NCBI GenBank assembly: GCA_002224055.1
Contig: AZLU01000240.1
Coordinates: forward strand, 1 to 23,043
Direction of reading: 5' to 3'
DNA: 23,043 nucleotides
DNA from: Pezizomycotina sp. ARF18
Lineage: Eukaryota > Ascomycota
In this document: positions 1 through 11,923 of the stretch, one piece after another
Layout: every line of letters starts with the position of its first letter
How positions within the stretch are numbered: the stretch's first letter is position 1
Program-made: the position numbers and the translations under genes
Notes under the pieces: generated by a model
Told to the model about the DNA's origin: nothing
The model's input: only the letters and a program-made list of their open reading frames with translations
The model's database searches: none

Positions 1-188
1 ACGAGATGTCCACAAACTTCGCCGTGATATATGGCGAAGAGAAAATTTTCTAGTGAGGAAAAGTAAGGAGAGAGAAAGTTAAAGGACGACAATCCTCTTC
101 CTGCCTTTTATTTTTTATTTTATTTTATAAATTTTTTTTCTCTGAAGGGGTTTCGAAGGGGAGAAAAAAAAAAATTACAAAGTAGGGC

Positions 189-219
<31 letters not shown>

Positions 220-3200
220 GACTCGGGGTGTAAATATACTTTATAATATATTCCTCACAAGGAAGCAGCCAAACAACAACACAAGCACAGCCAACTAGTA
301 CCTTAGGAAAGCAGGAAAAAGAAATATAGTATAACACTACAGCACTGTAATAATAGGCCGCTAAGTCCTAACCAATTGTACATAATAGACTCTTGCAGAT
401 GATAATGATGCTCCTCTAGAAACTCCTTGGCAGCAAAGTAGCTGAGGTTAAAAGAAAGATTTCCCTTTTCAGTGCACGAAAGAACTTCCTTTTAGTCTCT
501 CCGAACCCTTTATACTCAGTGTAGTAAAGGGAGAAATGATGGGGTGGGAAGTAAAGAAAAGAAAAGGAAGAAATGAACTAAAACAAGAATACCCAAGTGA
601 TCTCGGGAATGTTACAACACTGGGTTGGTTTTCGTGAGGTTGGCTTTTTTTTAAAAAAAAAAAAAAAAAAACTACCGTACATGACGACACACGAAGGAGG
701 AAAAAGGCGGAGAAAGCTTGAGACGAACTCCCGAGGGGACGTATAAGTCGGGTAGAGAATAAAAGATGAGAGACTCCCTGAGCTCCTTTAAAATCTCGAT
801 CGTGAATCCCAAAAGAAGAAGGGAAGTCAAGGTCTTCAAGAAGGGGGAAGAGGAGGAGAGGAAGTGTAGAGAGATGAGGCGAACATAGAGGGTAAATAAC
901 AATTCGGATCATGATCAAGTGTTCATTTTTATTAATATTTATTAATATTTTTCTTTTTTTTTCTTTTGCCTTCAACGGGATACTTATATTATTGACAGCC
1001 AATACTAAACAATAATATGTATATATCCCGGGAACGGCTTATACGTACTATAGTCCTTATTGTAAGCTTCTGCAAAAATACGCAGGAGGGTGCATTAGGG
1101 GATATCCGACTTTTCGATCGACTGCACGTTCGGGGGAACAAAACAGGTGATAGCTGTAAGAGTTAGTTTATTTGAAATTTTCTGGGCTTGTCTTACCTGG
1201 GCCGTTGGTTGTGCTTCGCCATTTCCACGTCCCGAGACCCGAAGAGGTGCTAAGCAATTACATCAAGGTTTGGTTTGGCGGTAAGCCAAAAACCACCAGG
1301 AGCTTGAGACGATCGTCCTTCGATATATCCCTTTCGAATCATGCAGCGGTATTACTCACAGCTTCTGCTGAATACCGGCTACTAGATTCAAGTAGAAAGG
1401 TTCAATAGAGTGTCATCATCAATTAGTATGGATATCAAATCATACTAGCAACTGTCTGGAAGCTTCGATAATTTGGTTTCGCCTGCTCTGCTTGAGTATA
1501 TTTCTGATAAAAAATTTTTTATTTATTTATTTTATTTTTTTTTATTTTTTTATTTTATTATTTTTTTTCTGCACGGACGTTTCCAGAAAGTTGCCGCTAA
1601 AGGCTTGGGCGTCGACGCAAAAAAAAAAAAAAAAAAAAAAACGTGGAGACGGCCCTCTTTTGTCCCCCTTCCCCCTTCCCGTTTCACCGAGCTACGTGCA
1701 CGCCGCACCGTGGACGAAAAAAGCCCCCTAGTCGCGACTTGTGCTCTCACGCGAGTGTCCCCAAGTTTAGCTAGACTTTGGACTGATATTGAGCGACTGA
1801 GTGCAAGTTTATACCTTCCCATATAATCAAAAGTCCAAGAGAGCTTCCCTATACGAAATTCAAGACTAATGAACGAGAAGAGCTCTCGGAAGCAGCCAGT
1901 TGTTATTCCTTGGTAGAAGCTCCTTGAGCCAACCAGTACACGACGGCTTTTTGAATATAAAAAGACTCATATACTTACGTCACGCTACACCTGGAGCTAA
2001 TTGGCCGAACTTACTTGCGCTTTGGAAGGTTCAGACTTGGACAGTATTTTTACGCTTTAATTTTTTTTTTTTTTTTTTTCCTGTTTTTGGAAGCTTCATA
2101 TAGCATTTTGCTCTCCCTCGTTGGTTGCTCGACGGAGGTGGATAACCGCTTTTCAACGAAATTCCAGCCGCGGGACCTGTGGCTTTCGAGTGTCAGGATT
2201 AGCCGGGGACTCCCATCTTTTCATTTTCATTCGTGTTCAGGAGAGAGAAGACGCGTGAAGCCCATTGGAAAAAATGTCTGGGATGCGACTATCCACCCCC
2301 CAAGTTTGGAACTCGGTTTGAAGTGCCGCTCGTGATTGTCCAGCCCTAAGAATTTCATCTGGACGTATAATATGATCGATTTCCCTTAAGTCGTACAAAA
2401 AAGCTCTCAAGGCCATGCAGCCTATCCAATCTTTCACGTAGAATATCAGGTATACCTATTCTTGGGGGTTCCTATTGAATTTATTTTTAGGTGTCTGGCA
2501 TAGTTGTATTCTCCACAGGAAACTTTCCGGGAGCTTATTAGAGGATCCAACGGTCCTCATGTAATATACTATGCACGCGGCGCAAAAAGCTGCTACATGA
2601 GAAGGATTTATCTGGGTGAACTCAGACTCCATCAGATGTCGCTACCCTCGCTTTATTTACTATTATTTGCTCTAAATATTCCTCTTCGCCTCTTATTGAT
2701 GCTGTATTTAAACTTCAGGCAGTTCCGTTTAGAAATAGAAATAGCAAAATCGGGCACCGTGGGTTGCAGGCTTCGCTCGTATTGTTCAGCAATAGGAGAC
2801 TTGAGACACTGGGTAACTGACTGCAGGTCCGGAGACACGAATAGATTAGTCCTGCGATTTAATCGATCACCTATCACACTTTTGGTGATCGTCAGTAATA
2901 TACTAGTAGAAGAAAATAGGAGGCATTGGAGAGGGGATATATATACAATCCTGGTAAATTGCCTGCAAGCAACGGCGCTAGATTCGCGAAGTAATATCTG
3001 TTATCGAGGTATATTAGGGATGAAGATAGTCAATTTTGGCGAGAGTTAAATTCTGGTGTCTATAAGTAGCGACTCCTTGACTGATATTTAGAAGAATCGA
3101 TGGACATCGATTTAACATCAGAGCATCGTATGATGACGCGGATATTCTTATATCGCACTTCTTAATATATATACATATAGAATATATACGTTTGAATTTT

Positions 3201-5352
3201 CGTTATTAGCGTGAATTAAATATGAAGTGTTCTGGAATCGATATCCAGCCCTATAAAAATTTGAATCAAAATAATTATAAAATAAAGACAGAACAAGTTC
3301 ACGGAACAGACATTAAATTATTTCGATCTTCGCATCGAGATATATCAGCTCGTATTTCTGTGATTTGTGTATATATAGTACTCTAAACAATCTCCTTTTT
3401 CCCTCTAGGATCTCTCTAAAAGAAGTTTTCGAAACAAACAATACGGTATCGTCTCGGAGATAAAACACTCGGGTCTATTTCATTCGAATTCACCCTTGCG
3501 CTGACCAACCAATCCCAAAATCAGCGTATTGAACCCCATTGCCGACCACCCGGGATCTATAGCCCTCTCTCTTTGACCCTTAAGGCGATAAAACGAAGTT
3601 CCTGGGATGTAGCAACTATTAAAGAAAACAAAGGGTTTACTCGCTGCAGCTACTGCGATGTTACAAAAAACAGGCCAATTCGCAAAACTCGAATAAAAGG
3701 TGTATTAATCCAAATCTCTCTACCAGTTTATAAATCCTGTTTAAAATAAGACACGGAACATCTCACCAAAGGAGTGCAAAAGAAGGAAGAAAAAGGAGCG
3801 AGAGAGAGAGGGAGATCTAATAATAAAATAGTAAAAATCCATTATAGGACAAGTCGACGAAGTTGCTAGCTAGGTACTTACTACGATAGCTGAATCTTTT
3901 TTAAAAAATTCCCCTTCCGCCCTTTTCTTTCGAGATATATTTTTTATACTATAATTATTTATTCATTTATTTTATTATTATATCCCAGTTTATTCCAAAC
4001 CGCTATTTATAATTCTCTCCTTTATATTTCTTTCGCAAGAATAGCGAAGGAGCTTTCCCAATTTCCATTCATGTATTCCTTTTTTCTCTTATCTGCTCTC
4101 CAATTCCCTCCGTTCGTTTGAAAAGGGTCCATTCAAATCCAAAAATTTACAATTGCCTCCATTTACTTATATCTCTAAAATATACACCACTCACGTATAT
4201 ATATATATATATAATATATATCGTTCGTCGCAAGAGCCAGGACTAAAAATAGTAAGTTGAAACAGACTGCTCTAAAATTCTCCACACGTTTCTCTTTTTT
4301 GTAATCTCGTTACAAACGGGGCCACTCATCTCTTCCTACTCGAGAGTTAAAGAGCCTTCGTTGGTGAGAGCAATTATCGGTTTGACCAACCATTGGTTCC
4401 CCCTTTCTTATCTAGTCCTCCAGAAGGCTTTTTGACGCCTCAAAATCTTACATCCTGTCAAACGGTTCTTTCTTAATCCTTTCTTATAAGCAAAGATCCT
4501 TTCAGTCTAATAGATAAAACTAACGGTCGTCTCAAAAAAAAAAAAAAAAAAAAAAAGTCTTCAGTCCTTTCGAAAATTCGTTTCTCGCGCCGGTGAAATC
4601 CGTTTTATTCCTCCACCCTGTATTGCGCGGCATCCTTTTTTACGACGAAATCCGTATTCAAAGAAAGGAGGGGCTTTTGTTTTAAGGGTGGTGGGGATCT
4701 CAAAAAGGCACTAGAGAGAAAAAGCAAGAACGAGCTAAGGGGAGGAACGCTTATTTTTCTCCATTTCAAGTCGCGTTACAAAATATTAGACTTACTCACT
4801 TCAACTATCGACACTCTCTTCATTTTCTTCTGCTTTAAATTCTCCGGGTAACACGTTACATCGAACATTCACTTTTCTGCTTTTGCGGCTACAAGCAGAA
4901 TCCAAGGGGCCGACAAAAGACCAAAGCGTCGTTCATATCTTCGACACTTTCTACTTCCTCCTTCATTCTTCATTCTTAAATTTTACCCCCTTATACGCCT
5001 TTCCTGGTGCCTTTGTCTCTCGGAGGTCTCCCATTTCTTCACGTTTTTTATTTGAAATTCTTTTCAGCTCTCCCTATTAATTTGGATGGCTAAAAGGTGA
5101 AACCGGACAACGGCGCCGCTTATTATTTCACCTTTTCCTTACTTTATTAGGCGAAGCAGAACGCAAAACAAAACGACCCAAAAAAACAGCCTGCGACATA
5201 TATAATCAGTACAGAGATCCGGTTATCCTGATAATCACTCCCCAGAAACAAAAAAAAAAAAAAAGAAAACCCTTCCCCATTATTCCAGATATGAAGTTTT
5301 CAGAAGATTAAGATCATCCAAATCGCAAAATCACTGCAATCGTCGGTTTACG
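1..5352. other. Gene-poor AT-rich region
   Basis: No coding region here can be supported. The open frames are short, overlap homopolymer tracts, or translate to Phe/Leu/Lys-rich low-complexity sequence. Positions about 1100-3050 are less AT-rich than the rest and hold one open stretch (2504-3049) discussed in the findings. Positions 3060-5350 are AT-rich with pyrimidine-rich patches and A/T dinucleotide runs (for example 4195-4220), and the last few hundred bases probably include the promoter of the F-box gene. A26 at 190-215, T8A19 at 645-671, A23 at 1619-1641, T19 at 2061-2079, A23 at 4534-4556 and A15 at 5250-5264 are the main simple tracts. I saw no tRNA, rRNA, terminal repeats or transposase motif by eye. 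Confidence 0.6.
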
Positions 5353-7042
5353 ATGGCATGGGCTCGGAGCCAAAGTCGAGATCTCGATTACGGCTTAACT
5401 TTTCGTCGCGGCATGGCTCAACCAGCTCTGCGCCCGGCAGAGGATTCGGAGGCGGAGGCGGTGGGCGACTATGAGGAACCTAATTAATATGCTACCTAGA
5501 AAAGTCATGGAAAATATCCTCGGATACGTCGCGCCTCACGTCTTCAACGATTCGTACCTACCTTGCGAGGAAGTTTTCGAAGTCAGCGACTGTGTGCTTG
5601 CGACACTAGGACCTCGCGCACTGTGTACTCGTCTGCCAATCATGGGCGAGAATCGCGCAGCCTTTGCTCTACCGCGTCATCCGCCTCGAAGTTGTCCACT
5701 ACTGCCCCCTGGAAGAAGAGCTGATGGAGAAACGCGCACGACGCTCCTTCTTCCAGACCGACCGGATCAAGTTAACGTGGCGCTTGAGCGCATGAAGCTT
5801 GTGGGCCGCACGATGCAGGAAAACGAAGTGATAGGCAACATGGTGCAGGTTCTGCGCATGCAGTTTATGACTCGAGAGGCGCAGAGGCAAGACCTGGTCA
5901 AGCTGGTATCCATGCTGCCCAACTTGCGGTTTGTGGATCTTCCGGCCGGATTTTCAGGACGAACCGTCGTGCATGATGCTCAAAAACCTGATATCTCAGC
6001 GCTGTCCCGAGCTCCGACGGATGAAATGGGAGGAAGGCGCTGAGACAGGTTTCACCACAATCGCAAACGAACGCCCGTGGCAGAACCTGGAAATAGTTAC
6101 TCTCTTCAAACTGCGCGTCGACGATGCGACAGTGCTCGCGGCTTTCCGCACCCTTCCAAACCTGCGCTCAGTAACCCTCTATGGGCTCCCATTTATCTCG
6201 GATAGGCTCCTTTCACCATCTTCAATTCAGCAGTACGGCTCGCTTTTTCCGGCCCTTCGGGACCTAGCAATACAAGAGTGCGATAACATAACTGCCGAGG
6301 GTCTTCTCGGTACGTATGGTCGGGCGGACGTTGCTCCTCAGCTGCAGAAGCTCGATCTCTCTGACCTGCCCAAGTTCCCGCCCTGGCGCCTTGCAGAAGT
6401 CTTGAATGAAGCACCAGCACTGGACAATCTCCGGTTCGGCAGCCAAATAACGGTAACCGTTCCCGGACACAAATAACGGTCATCCGCATATGCTGCTGCA
6501 GAGCTCCCGCCTCAAGGCACTCGCGTTCGAAGTCCGCGACGAAATGACATCCCCAAGACCGCAGTTTAGCGTACGGAGCGAAGATCGTGCATCGGTTTCG
6601 TACTACATGTACCTCATCCAAAGCCTGTGCGAAGGCAACTTCCCTTCCCTGACGAACCTCTACGTCTTTGATCCGAGGTTCTCGCAGCGGCTTACGGACG
6701 CCTTACCGCAGGCTAAGAGCTTGAAAATCCTGTCGAGGCTTGACGTTCTCACAATATATTCCAAGGCTCCGACGGACGTGACGTGATTTCTCAGAAGGTT
6801 GGCGAAGACGACGGCGGTCCTACGGATTTCCAGGACGACGAGTTGGTGCGCTTATTGCTCTTAGTACTGGCGCTGGAAACGCTTCACCAGGCGGTATGTT
6901 GTCGGTACCCAGGTCCAGCTTTAGTGGACTGACCCGGGAAACTTCGTTGGAGCCACCTCGTCGGCCGCTGAGCAGCGCTAGCGCTACCAGGAAAGGAGTC
7001 TCGATTCAGCAGGATCGACCTCTGGCGTTGATAACAATATAA
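5353..7042 (+). CDS. F-box / LRR-like protein, frameshifted
   Basis: This is probably a substrate-recognition subunit of an SCF ubiquitin ligase. An F-box-like segment begins near 5492 (LPRKVMENILGYVAPHVF) and is preceded by an acidic stretch (AEDSEAEAVGDYEE). Leucine-rich-repeat-like segments follow: LVKLVSMLPNLRFVDLPAGF (about 5897-5955), LPNLRSVTLYGLPFISDRLL (about 6153-6212), LQKLDLSDLP (about 6343) and FPSLTNLYVFDPRFSQRLTD (about 6643-6702). A Ser/Pro-rich tail ends at TAA 7040-7042. The ATG at 5353 is the first plausible start, but it is out of frame with the F-box, so a shift lies near 5450-5470. Further shifts are needed near 5650-5700, 5800, 5945, 6475 and 6790, while sense continues in another frame each time. 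No intron is obvious. It faces the ligase gene convergently. The domain type is fairly clear, but the target and ortholog are not known to me. Confidence 0.7.
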
Positions 7043-8383
7043 ATGGGCAAGTGCTATAAATATATCAAAGACAAACGAAAATACGCCAACGCTTCTCGAT
7101 AAAATATTACTCGAATTCTTCTGAAAATATTTTTTCCTTGTTAAAGCTTGAGTTATCTTAATGATCGAAACAAAATCTTATGATCAAATTGGGGACTTAT
7201 TATTACCGGTTTTGTCCTTGTCAAAAAATAGTATGTAAAAGCCACCGTGCGCATTACTCCGTATCTTTTGAAGCCATTCGTTCTTTCTGTATTTACGCCA
7301 AAAAAAGATTTGTTCGAAGAATATTCTTAGCGTTCGAAACGTCAAAACACGACCGGCTGGGACCGTTTAGTTCAATTTACGCCATATATATATTGGTTAA
7401 TGAATGAGCTGGAGGGGGTTCTTGTTTCCTTTTTCTTTCCTTTTTTTTTTTTTTTTTTGGATAGATTGATTTACCTTTTCTTTCTTTCTTTCTTTTTGTT
7501 CTTGTCCTCTTTCAAAATCTGTTGGCGTGCGAGCGAGATTATTGGGGTTCTCTATTGTTTCTAGTCGTATTTGTATACCTACACCATGCACATCATTATG
7601 ATATATCATTATCACTTTACGTTGATGATTCCCCCAACCTTGCCCTCTGCTACCCGACCGCTGGCTAGTTACTTTTTTAGACAAATATTACGAAACATAT
7701 AATAATACCTACGATTTTTTTTTTTTTGATGCATTGGGGTCCCCTCGTATGCTTCATATGAAAATTGCGCTATGATTGAAAAAAAAAAAAAAAACAAAAA
7801 CAAAAGGCACGTCTAGCTAGATGAAGCTTTTTCGGGAAATGATAATACGTGCCTGATAGCTATACTCATGTGAACTACTTAGTATACTAGCAGAATACTA
7901 TATATATATCCATACTTATAAAATGTATGTCACTTTCTTAGTATCGTTAAGTTTAGATAATTATCTAAGATATCTTATCACTACGAACGATGACCTATCG
8001 ACATGCGACTTTTCCTTGAAAACTTGTGGTATACTTAGTTATATCAATTACCAATTACTATACGTATACTGTAGACTATCGTACACTCTCTTACTCATAC
8101 TTCCCGTACCCATAAAATGCTTCGTAATAAATGGGAACTAAATATTTTTTTTTTAAAAAAAAAAAAAAAAATCAAAAACGCCAGTGAATGCAAATAAAAA
8201 ACCCATATAAAGACACTCTTCCCCTTCTCACCAGTAATCATACAAAAAGTTAACGAGACTACTCTTCTCGGGTATAAGTAACGAAGAAAATGAAAGCGAA
8301 GCAACGGGGGAAAAAAAAGAGGATAATCTAACAATCCTCGTTAACAACTCCTTTTCGAGAGCAAGCGATACTTTTGTTTCGTT
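7043..8383. other. Convergent intergenic spacer
   Basis: This is the spacer between the stop codons of the F-box gene and the DNA ligase gene, so it should hold both 3' UTRs and polyadenylation sites. It carries T18 (7441-7458), a TTTC-type run (about 7476-7494), A16 (7779-7794) and a T10A17 junction (8145-8171). The stretch 7830-8110 is rich in TATAC and ACTAG words. The small open frames here (7180-7407 and 7923-8141 on +, 7397-7684 on -) show no domain or compositional sign of being genes. Confidence 0.6.
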
Positions 8384-11227
8384 TTAAAAGCTCGAAATAT
8401 GAAAAAGGCTCCAATCCTCATCCTGCATTTGCACGTCGCTGGAGCTCTTAGAAAGCGCTTCAATCCGCTTGAGTATGCGCCAGCTGTACATCTCCACGTT
8501 CCTGACGCCGAAGGACATCATCGAGCTTATCAGTGACTGTACTTCGCTCCTTTTCCGCTCTTCGACTAAAACAACAGCTTGCGATGATGATGCTAGCGGA
8601 GGAGAGCTTCTACCCTCCTCGTCGGAGAGCACTGGGTGACGGCGTAGATAAAGTAAGCGTGCGCAAGACGTCGTCCGTCGTCCCGAGCGTGGATATCCGT
8701 GCGCGAAAGCAGCGCGGTGATGTCCGGATTGTTTGATGTCAAGTACTTCGTCAAGTACACCGTCCGCGAATGTAGCGGGGAGGATCGTATTGCGGCAGCA
8801 CGCGCAGATGAGGGTGGAACTTGTAGTGATAAAGGGGGTAGAGGGCGTGACGGGCGGCGTATTCTCAATGTCCCTCTTCTGCCTTTTCGCCGATGTTGGT
8901 GTGGGTGTCAGCGTAGGATAGTACGCTTCGCTGAACGACGCCGGTCTCTTAAAGCATGTCGGTATGTTCATGGACGAGAAGCTCTCCTGGGAGAGTACGG
9001 GAGAAGGATCGTAGAAAGAAACGGATTTCCGTTCGACAATTTTGTTCTTAACCTTCTTAACGGCTGGTAGGGATCGTGTGTTGGCGGTAGAGCAGGAGTA
9101 GGTTGAGGTAGTGGTGGTGGTGGTGGTGGTGGTGGCGAAGCTGCGCCGATAAATTTGCACATCCATTCTTGCTCAACTTTTGCGAGATCCGATGGTTGTG
9201 CGGTGGCTTCTCCAGCCATCTTTTGGAAATCGTCAAAGTCTACCGCGTCTAAATACTCCCGATCCGCGTATATTTCAAAACGCGGGGCCACCTTAGTATC
9301 CAGTCGCTGAAGGAGTTAACCTTGTCAAACCCAGCGCCCATAACCTCGAAGACGATAGGCTTATCAAGAGAAAATCTGGGTCTATGAGCCCGTTTGCAAC
9401 AGATTCAATCTCAAACTCTGAGCTACGATTCCCCTTGCTGCCGCTTTTATATTCTTTGCTGCGGAGTTCCGTTGGATGCGTAAATACTCGAGATCCGGCT
9501 TGGTCAGGCAGTATGAGACCGTAAACAGCACCTTGAACTTTGGCACAGCGCGAACACTGATAACGTCGTTCCTATTCGTCAAACATCCGATGTGGAATGT
9601 CGTGGGGGTCTGACTGCTAAGTTTTCTCTCCCTGCTCCTGTTCGCCTCGACCGCTCCCCCGACGATACAGAGATCCATCGTATCGCCGAGCCCGGGTATG
9701 TAATCCTTCTTCAGCTTGATCCACACATTTGAACTGCCCCATTGCATGTACGGCCCGCCACACGGCTTAACAACGTATCCTTCCCACCGTTTGCTAATTG
9801 CTTTGGCGAACTCCCTTGCGAAAAGTTCCTTGGTTGGTTTCCCGAGGTTGAAATCCAGGATTGTGCGCTCACCGAGTTCAGCACGGTTGGGTATTATTGT
9901 AACAGCTTTCTCCAGGTGGCTACGCCTGGCGTCGTAAGAGTGACAAGGGAGACATACGTCATCGAGAAGTATACAGTCAAAGAACTTCAGCAGGACATGT
10001 TGCGAAGACGAAGGACCGCCGGGAGTAGCATTAATAAGCCTGCCTGCGCGGGGAACGTGATCTTTGATGTGGTGAAACTCGAGTATCCGTTGCTCTTGTT
10101 CACAGTATATTAAAAACTCGCACTCGACGATACACTTGCGGTTAAACGCTCGCAGAGACGGCTTATCGATCCGAAGACACTCTCGGATAGTATCGTGCGC
10201 AGCATGCCTGTCGAGCGTCGAGTCCCGACCCGACTTGCTGAAAATGCGCAGCCAATTTGCACCCGCTCGAGGTCGATATGTATCTGGCAATACTCTCCGT
10301 CGTACTTCCTTTCCATCGCAACGCGCCTCTTGCCGACGGTCCTGAAAACGTTCTCGAAACTCGTGGCTTCACGAAGAACGGTCTTCCGACTTTGATCCCG
10401 ACTTCGGGAACCAGTAGCCTACCGACAGCAGCTCGCAATTCAGCCATGTCCTTATCTGCCGGATGGTCGGGGAAGATCCTAAGGACGGTCGACCGAGGAG
10501 GTCCAATGCCATCTTCAAGTCACTCCTGAAGGAGAATATATCGGGAAGGGCGAAGTGTAAAGCGCGGAAGACAGTGTTCTTCTCCAACTTGACGGGAAGC
10601 ACGCACTTCAGTATTACTCTCGTCAGCCATTTCGCATCCCGTGACGTTAAATGCGAATAAATAGGCGACAATATCCCTTTTCTCGATAGGAGCCAATTTT
10701 CATTCGCTTGCGATTGCTGCGTGCTACTGTTAGTGCTACTCATCGTGATGCTCTTCTATTCCTCCTGGCGGATACTAGTTCCTCTGAAGAAAACGAACTT
10801 AACCCGGCCAATTCGTCCAGCGCAACCTCTATTTGCTGGATAGACGGGCGAGCATCCCGCGAGATTATATTCTCCGCCTTTGCCATAACACGTTCCACGG
10901 CCTTTCCCAGATCGCCGTCCGCTTTTAATCGGTAGGCTTCCAATTCTTCCTTCCTGCTCTTTCCGAGGCATAGCGAAGATGAAATGCAATTCACCAGCCC
11001 ATGTTCCCGAAACCCGTACACCCGATCGCAGCGGAGATCGGGCAACAGGAATCGAAAAGAGCGGGAGCCAAGTGCTCTTGTCGAGGATCAAGTCTTCCTT
11101 GAAATGGTTGAACCAATCGTAAACGAGTCCCGTTGTCCTCCTTCGATTTCCGTCGCTTTCAGGCCCTTCTCTCCAGTCGCTCTAGCCGCTCGAGTAGGTC
11201 GCAGACATGCGAGAAGAGGAAGGGCAT
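8384..11227 (-). CDS. ATP-dependent DNA ligase, fungal LIG4-like family, frameshifted
   Basis: This enzyme seals DNA nicks through a lysine-AMP intermediate. On the minus strand the start ATG is 11227-11225 (MPFLFSHVCDLLERLERLE). The N-terminal ligase domain continues with YDWFNHFKEDLILDKSTWLP, then DRVYGFREHGLV, then LGKAVERVMAKAENI. Motif I is MERKYDGEYCQI with the nucleotidyl lysine codon at 10307-10305. FSKSGRDST (motif Ia) follows, then KFFDCILLDD (motif III), EGYVVKP at 9783-9763 (motif IV) and IKLKKDY at 9720-9700 (motif V). An OB-fold region and FEVMGAGFDKVNSFSDWILR come next. The tail has a proline run (about 9111-9135), NTPPVTPSTP, and ends ...NVEMYSWRILKRIEAL plus an acidic segment. 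No BRCT domain is visible, unlike classical LIG4. The span of 2844 bp corresponds to roughly 945 residues and seems intronless. At least six 1-nt frameshifts interrupt it, and the exact frame between about 8600 and 8870 is uncertain. It is likely nuclear and may act in repair. Confidence 0.88.
9111..9135. repeat. (GTG)8 trinucleotide repeat in ligase CDS
   Basis: Eight GTG units plus one base form a perfect 25-bp tract. Read on the minus strand they encode a proline run (or threonine in the adjacent frame) between the ligase catalytic core and its C-terminal tail. The coding frame changes close to this tract, so its length may be misassembled or polymorphic. Confidence 0.85.
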
Positions 11228-11463
11228 TGTCCCCTTTTGTTGTGATCCTTTGTTGTTGCTTGTTTTGTTTTGGTTATGTCGAACGAGTGTGACGAGGTAT
11301 GTGAATACGAGATTCTCTCCGTGGATGCATGGGTTTGATGCAGAGAACGGGCTCCATAGACACTATAAATAATCAATGATAGACAATGAACAGCAAAACA
11401 ACAAAGAGAAGTTAAAAGGAGAAAGTCCAGACGCCCCTGTACAAATTGAACGCAAAAATGATA

Positions 11464-11540
11464 CGTGAGCAGGTGATCTGGAACCTTGACAGTTTAAAGT
11501 TTTTTACGGAAAGGTAGAAAAGGAAAGTCACCTGCTCACG
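11464..11540. repeat. 13-bp perfect inverted repeat upstream of ligase
   Basis: The left arm CGTGAGCAGGTGA (11464-11476) is the exact reverse complement of the right arm TCACCTGCTCACG (11528-11540), with a 51-nt spacer. It lies 237-313 bp upstream of the inferred ligase ATG. It could be a paired transcription-factor site or a hairpin in a long 5' leader. The role is unknown. Confidence 0.85.
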
Positions 11541-11586
11541 CGTTGGCATGCAAAGGAAGACGTGTCTGTAAATGATTCAAACGCGT
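11538..11586. promoter_or_regulatory. Two ACGCGT (MluI cell-cycle box) motifs
   Basis: ACGCGT occurs at 11538-11543 and 11581-11586, about 311 and 354 bp upstream of the ligase ATG. The first overlaps the end of the 13-bp inverted repeat. In yeasts, the MBF factor (Mbp1/Res with Swi6/Cdc10) binds this hexamer in promoters of G1/S genes, including DNA replication genes. The paired spacing is suggestive, but the regulatory call is inference. Confidence 0.45.
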
Positions 11587-11835
11587 TCAGCTCAACCTCG
11601 AGAAGGTATCTAATGAGCAATTTTGAGCAAGGGCTACGTTCAAGGAAAGCTGAGGCTGAGGCTGGGGTATTAAGTGATTAGAGATCTCAGATGATTGTTA
11701 TTGAGTCGTTCCGTTTTGGTTCATCTTCCCCCCCTTTGCTTGCTTATTTGTTTTGCTTTCCTTGTTTTTATTTGTGCAGAATAATGGCGTAAACTTCCGC
11801 AGTACCGTAGAGCCTCTCTCCACAAACACGTTTCT

Positions 11836-11839
<4 letters not shown>

Positions 11840-11873
<34 letters not shown>

Positions 11874-11880
11874 TCTTTTA

Positions 11881-11923
<43 letters not shown>
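11840..11923. repeat. T31 tract plus (ATT)14 microsatellite
   Basis: A run of 31 T (11840-11870) is followed by a short linker and 14 ATT units (11882-11923). It is the longest simple-sequence block in the window and sits about 610-700 bp upstream of the ligase start. True length is hard to trust for such tracts. Confidence 0.9.

Noticed and set aside
469-1002. 177-codon minus-strand open frame
   Set aside because: It spans a T8A19 tract and encodes poly-Phe/Lys and Ser-rich sequence with no domain. It is open only because of simple sequence.
1473-1826. Open frames on both strands across A23 at 1619-1641
   Set aside because: They translate the homopolymer as poly-Lys or poly-Phe. There is no support outside the tract.
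6444-6481. Direct repeat of CAAATAACGGT in the F-box gene
   Set aside because: It is an 11-bp repeat at a frameshift. It could be a local duplication or error and is too short to call an element.
8384-11227. Ligase as a pseudogene or as programmed frameshifting
   Set aside because: Many dispersed shifts without slippery sites, and the same pattern in core genes nearby, fit sequence error better than either decay or recoding.
11840-11923. Poly(A)/(TAA) tail of a LINE- or SINE-like insertion on the minus strand
   Set aside because: No reverse transcriptase, pol III boxes or target-site duplication could be seen around it. Similar runs occur in nearly every spacer.
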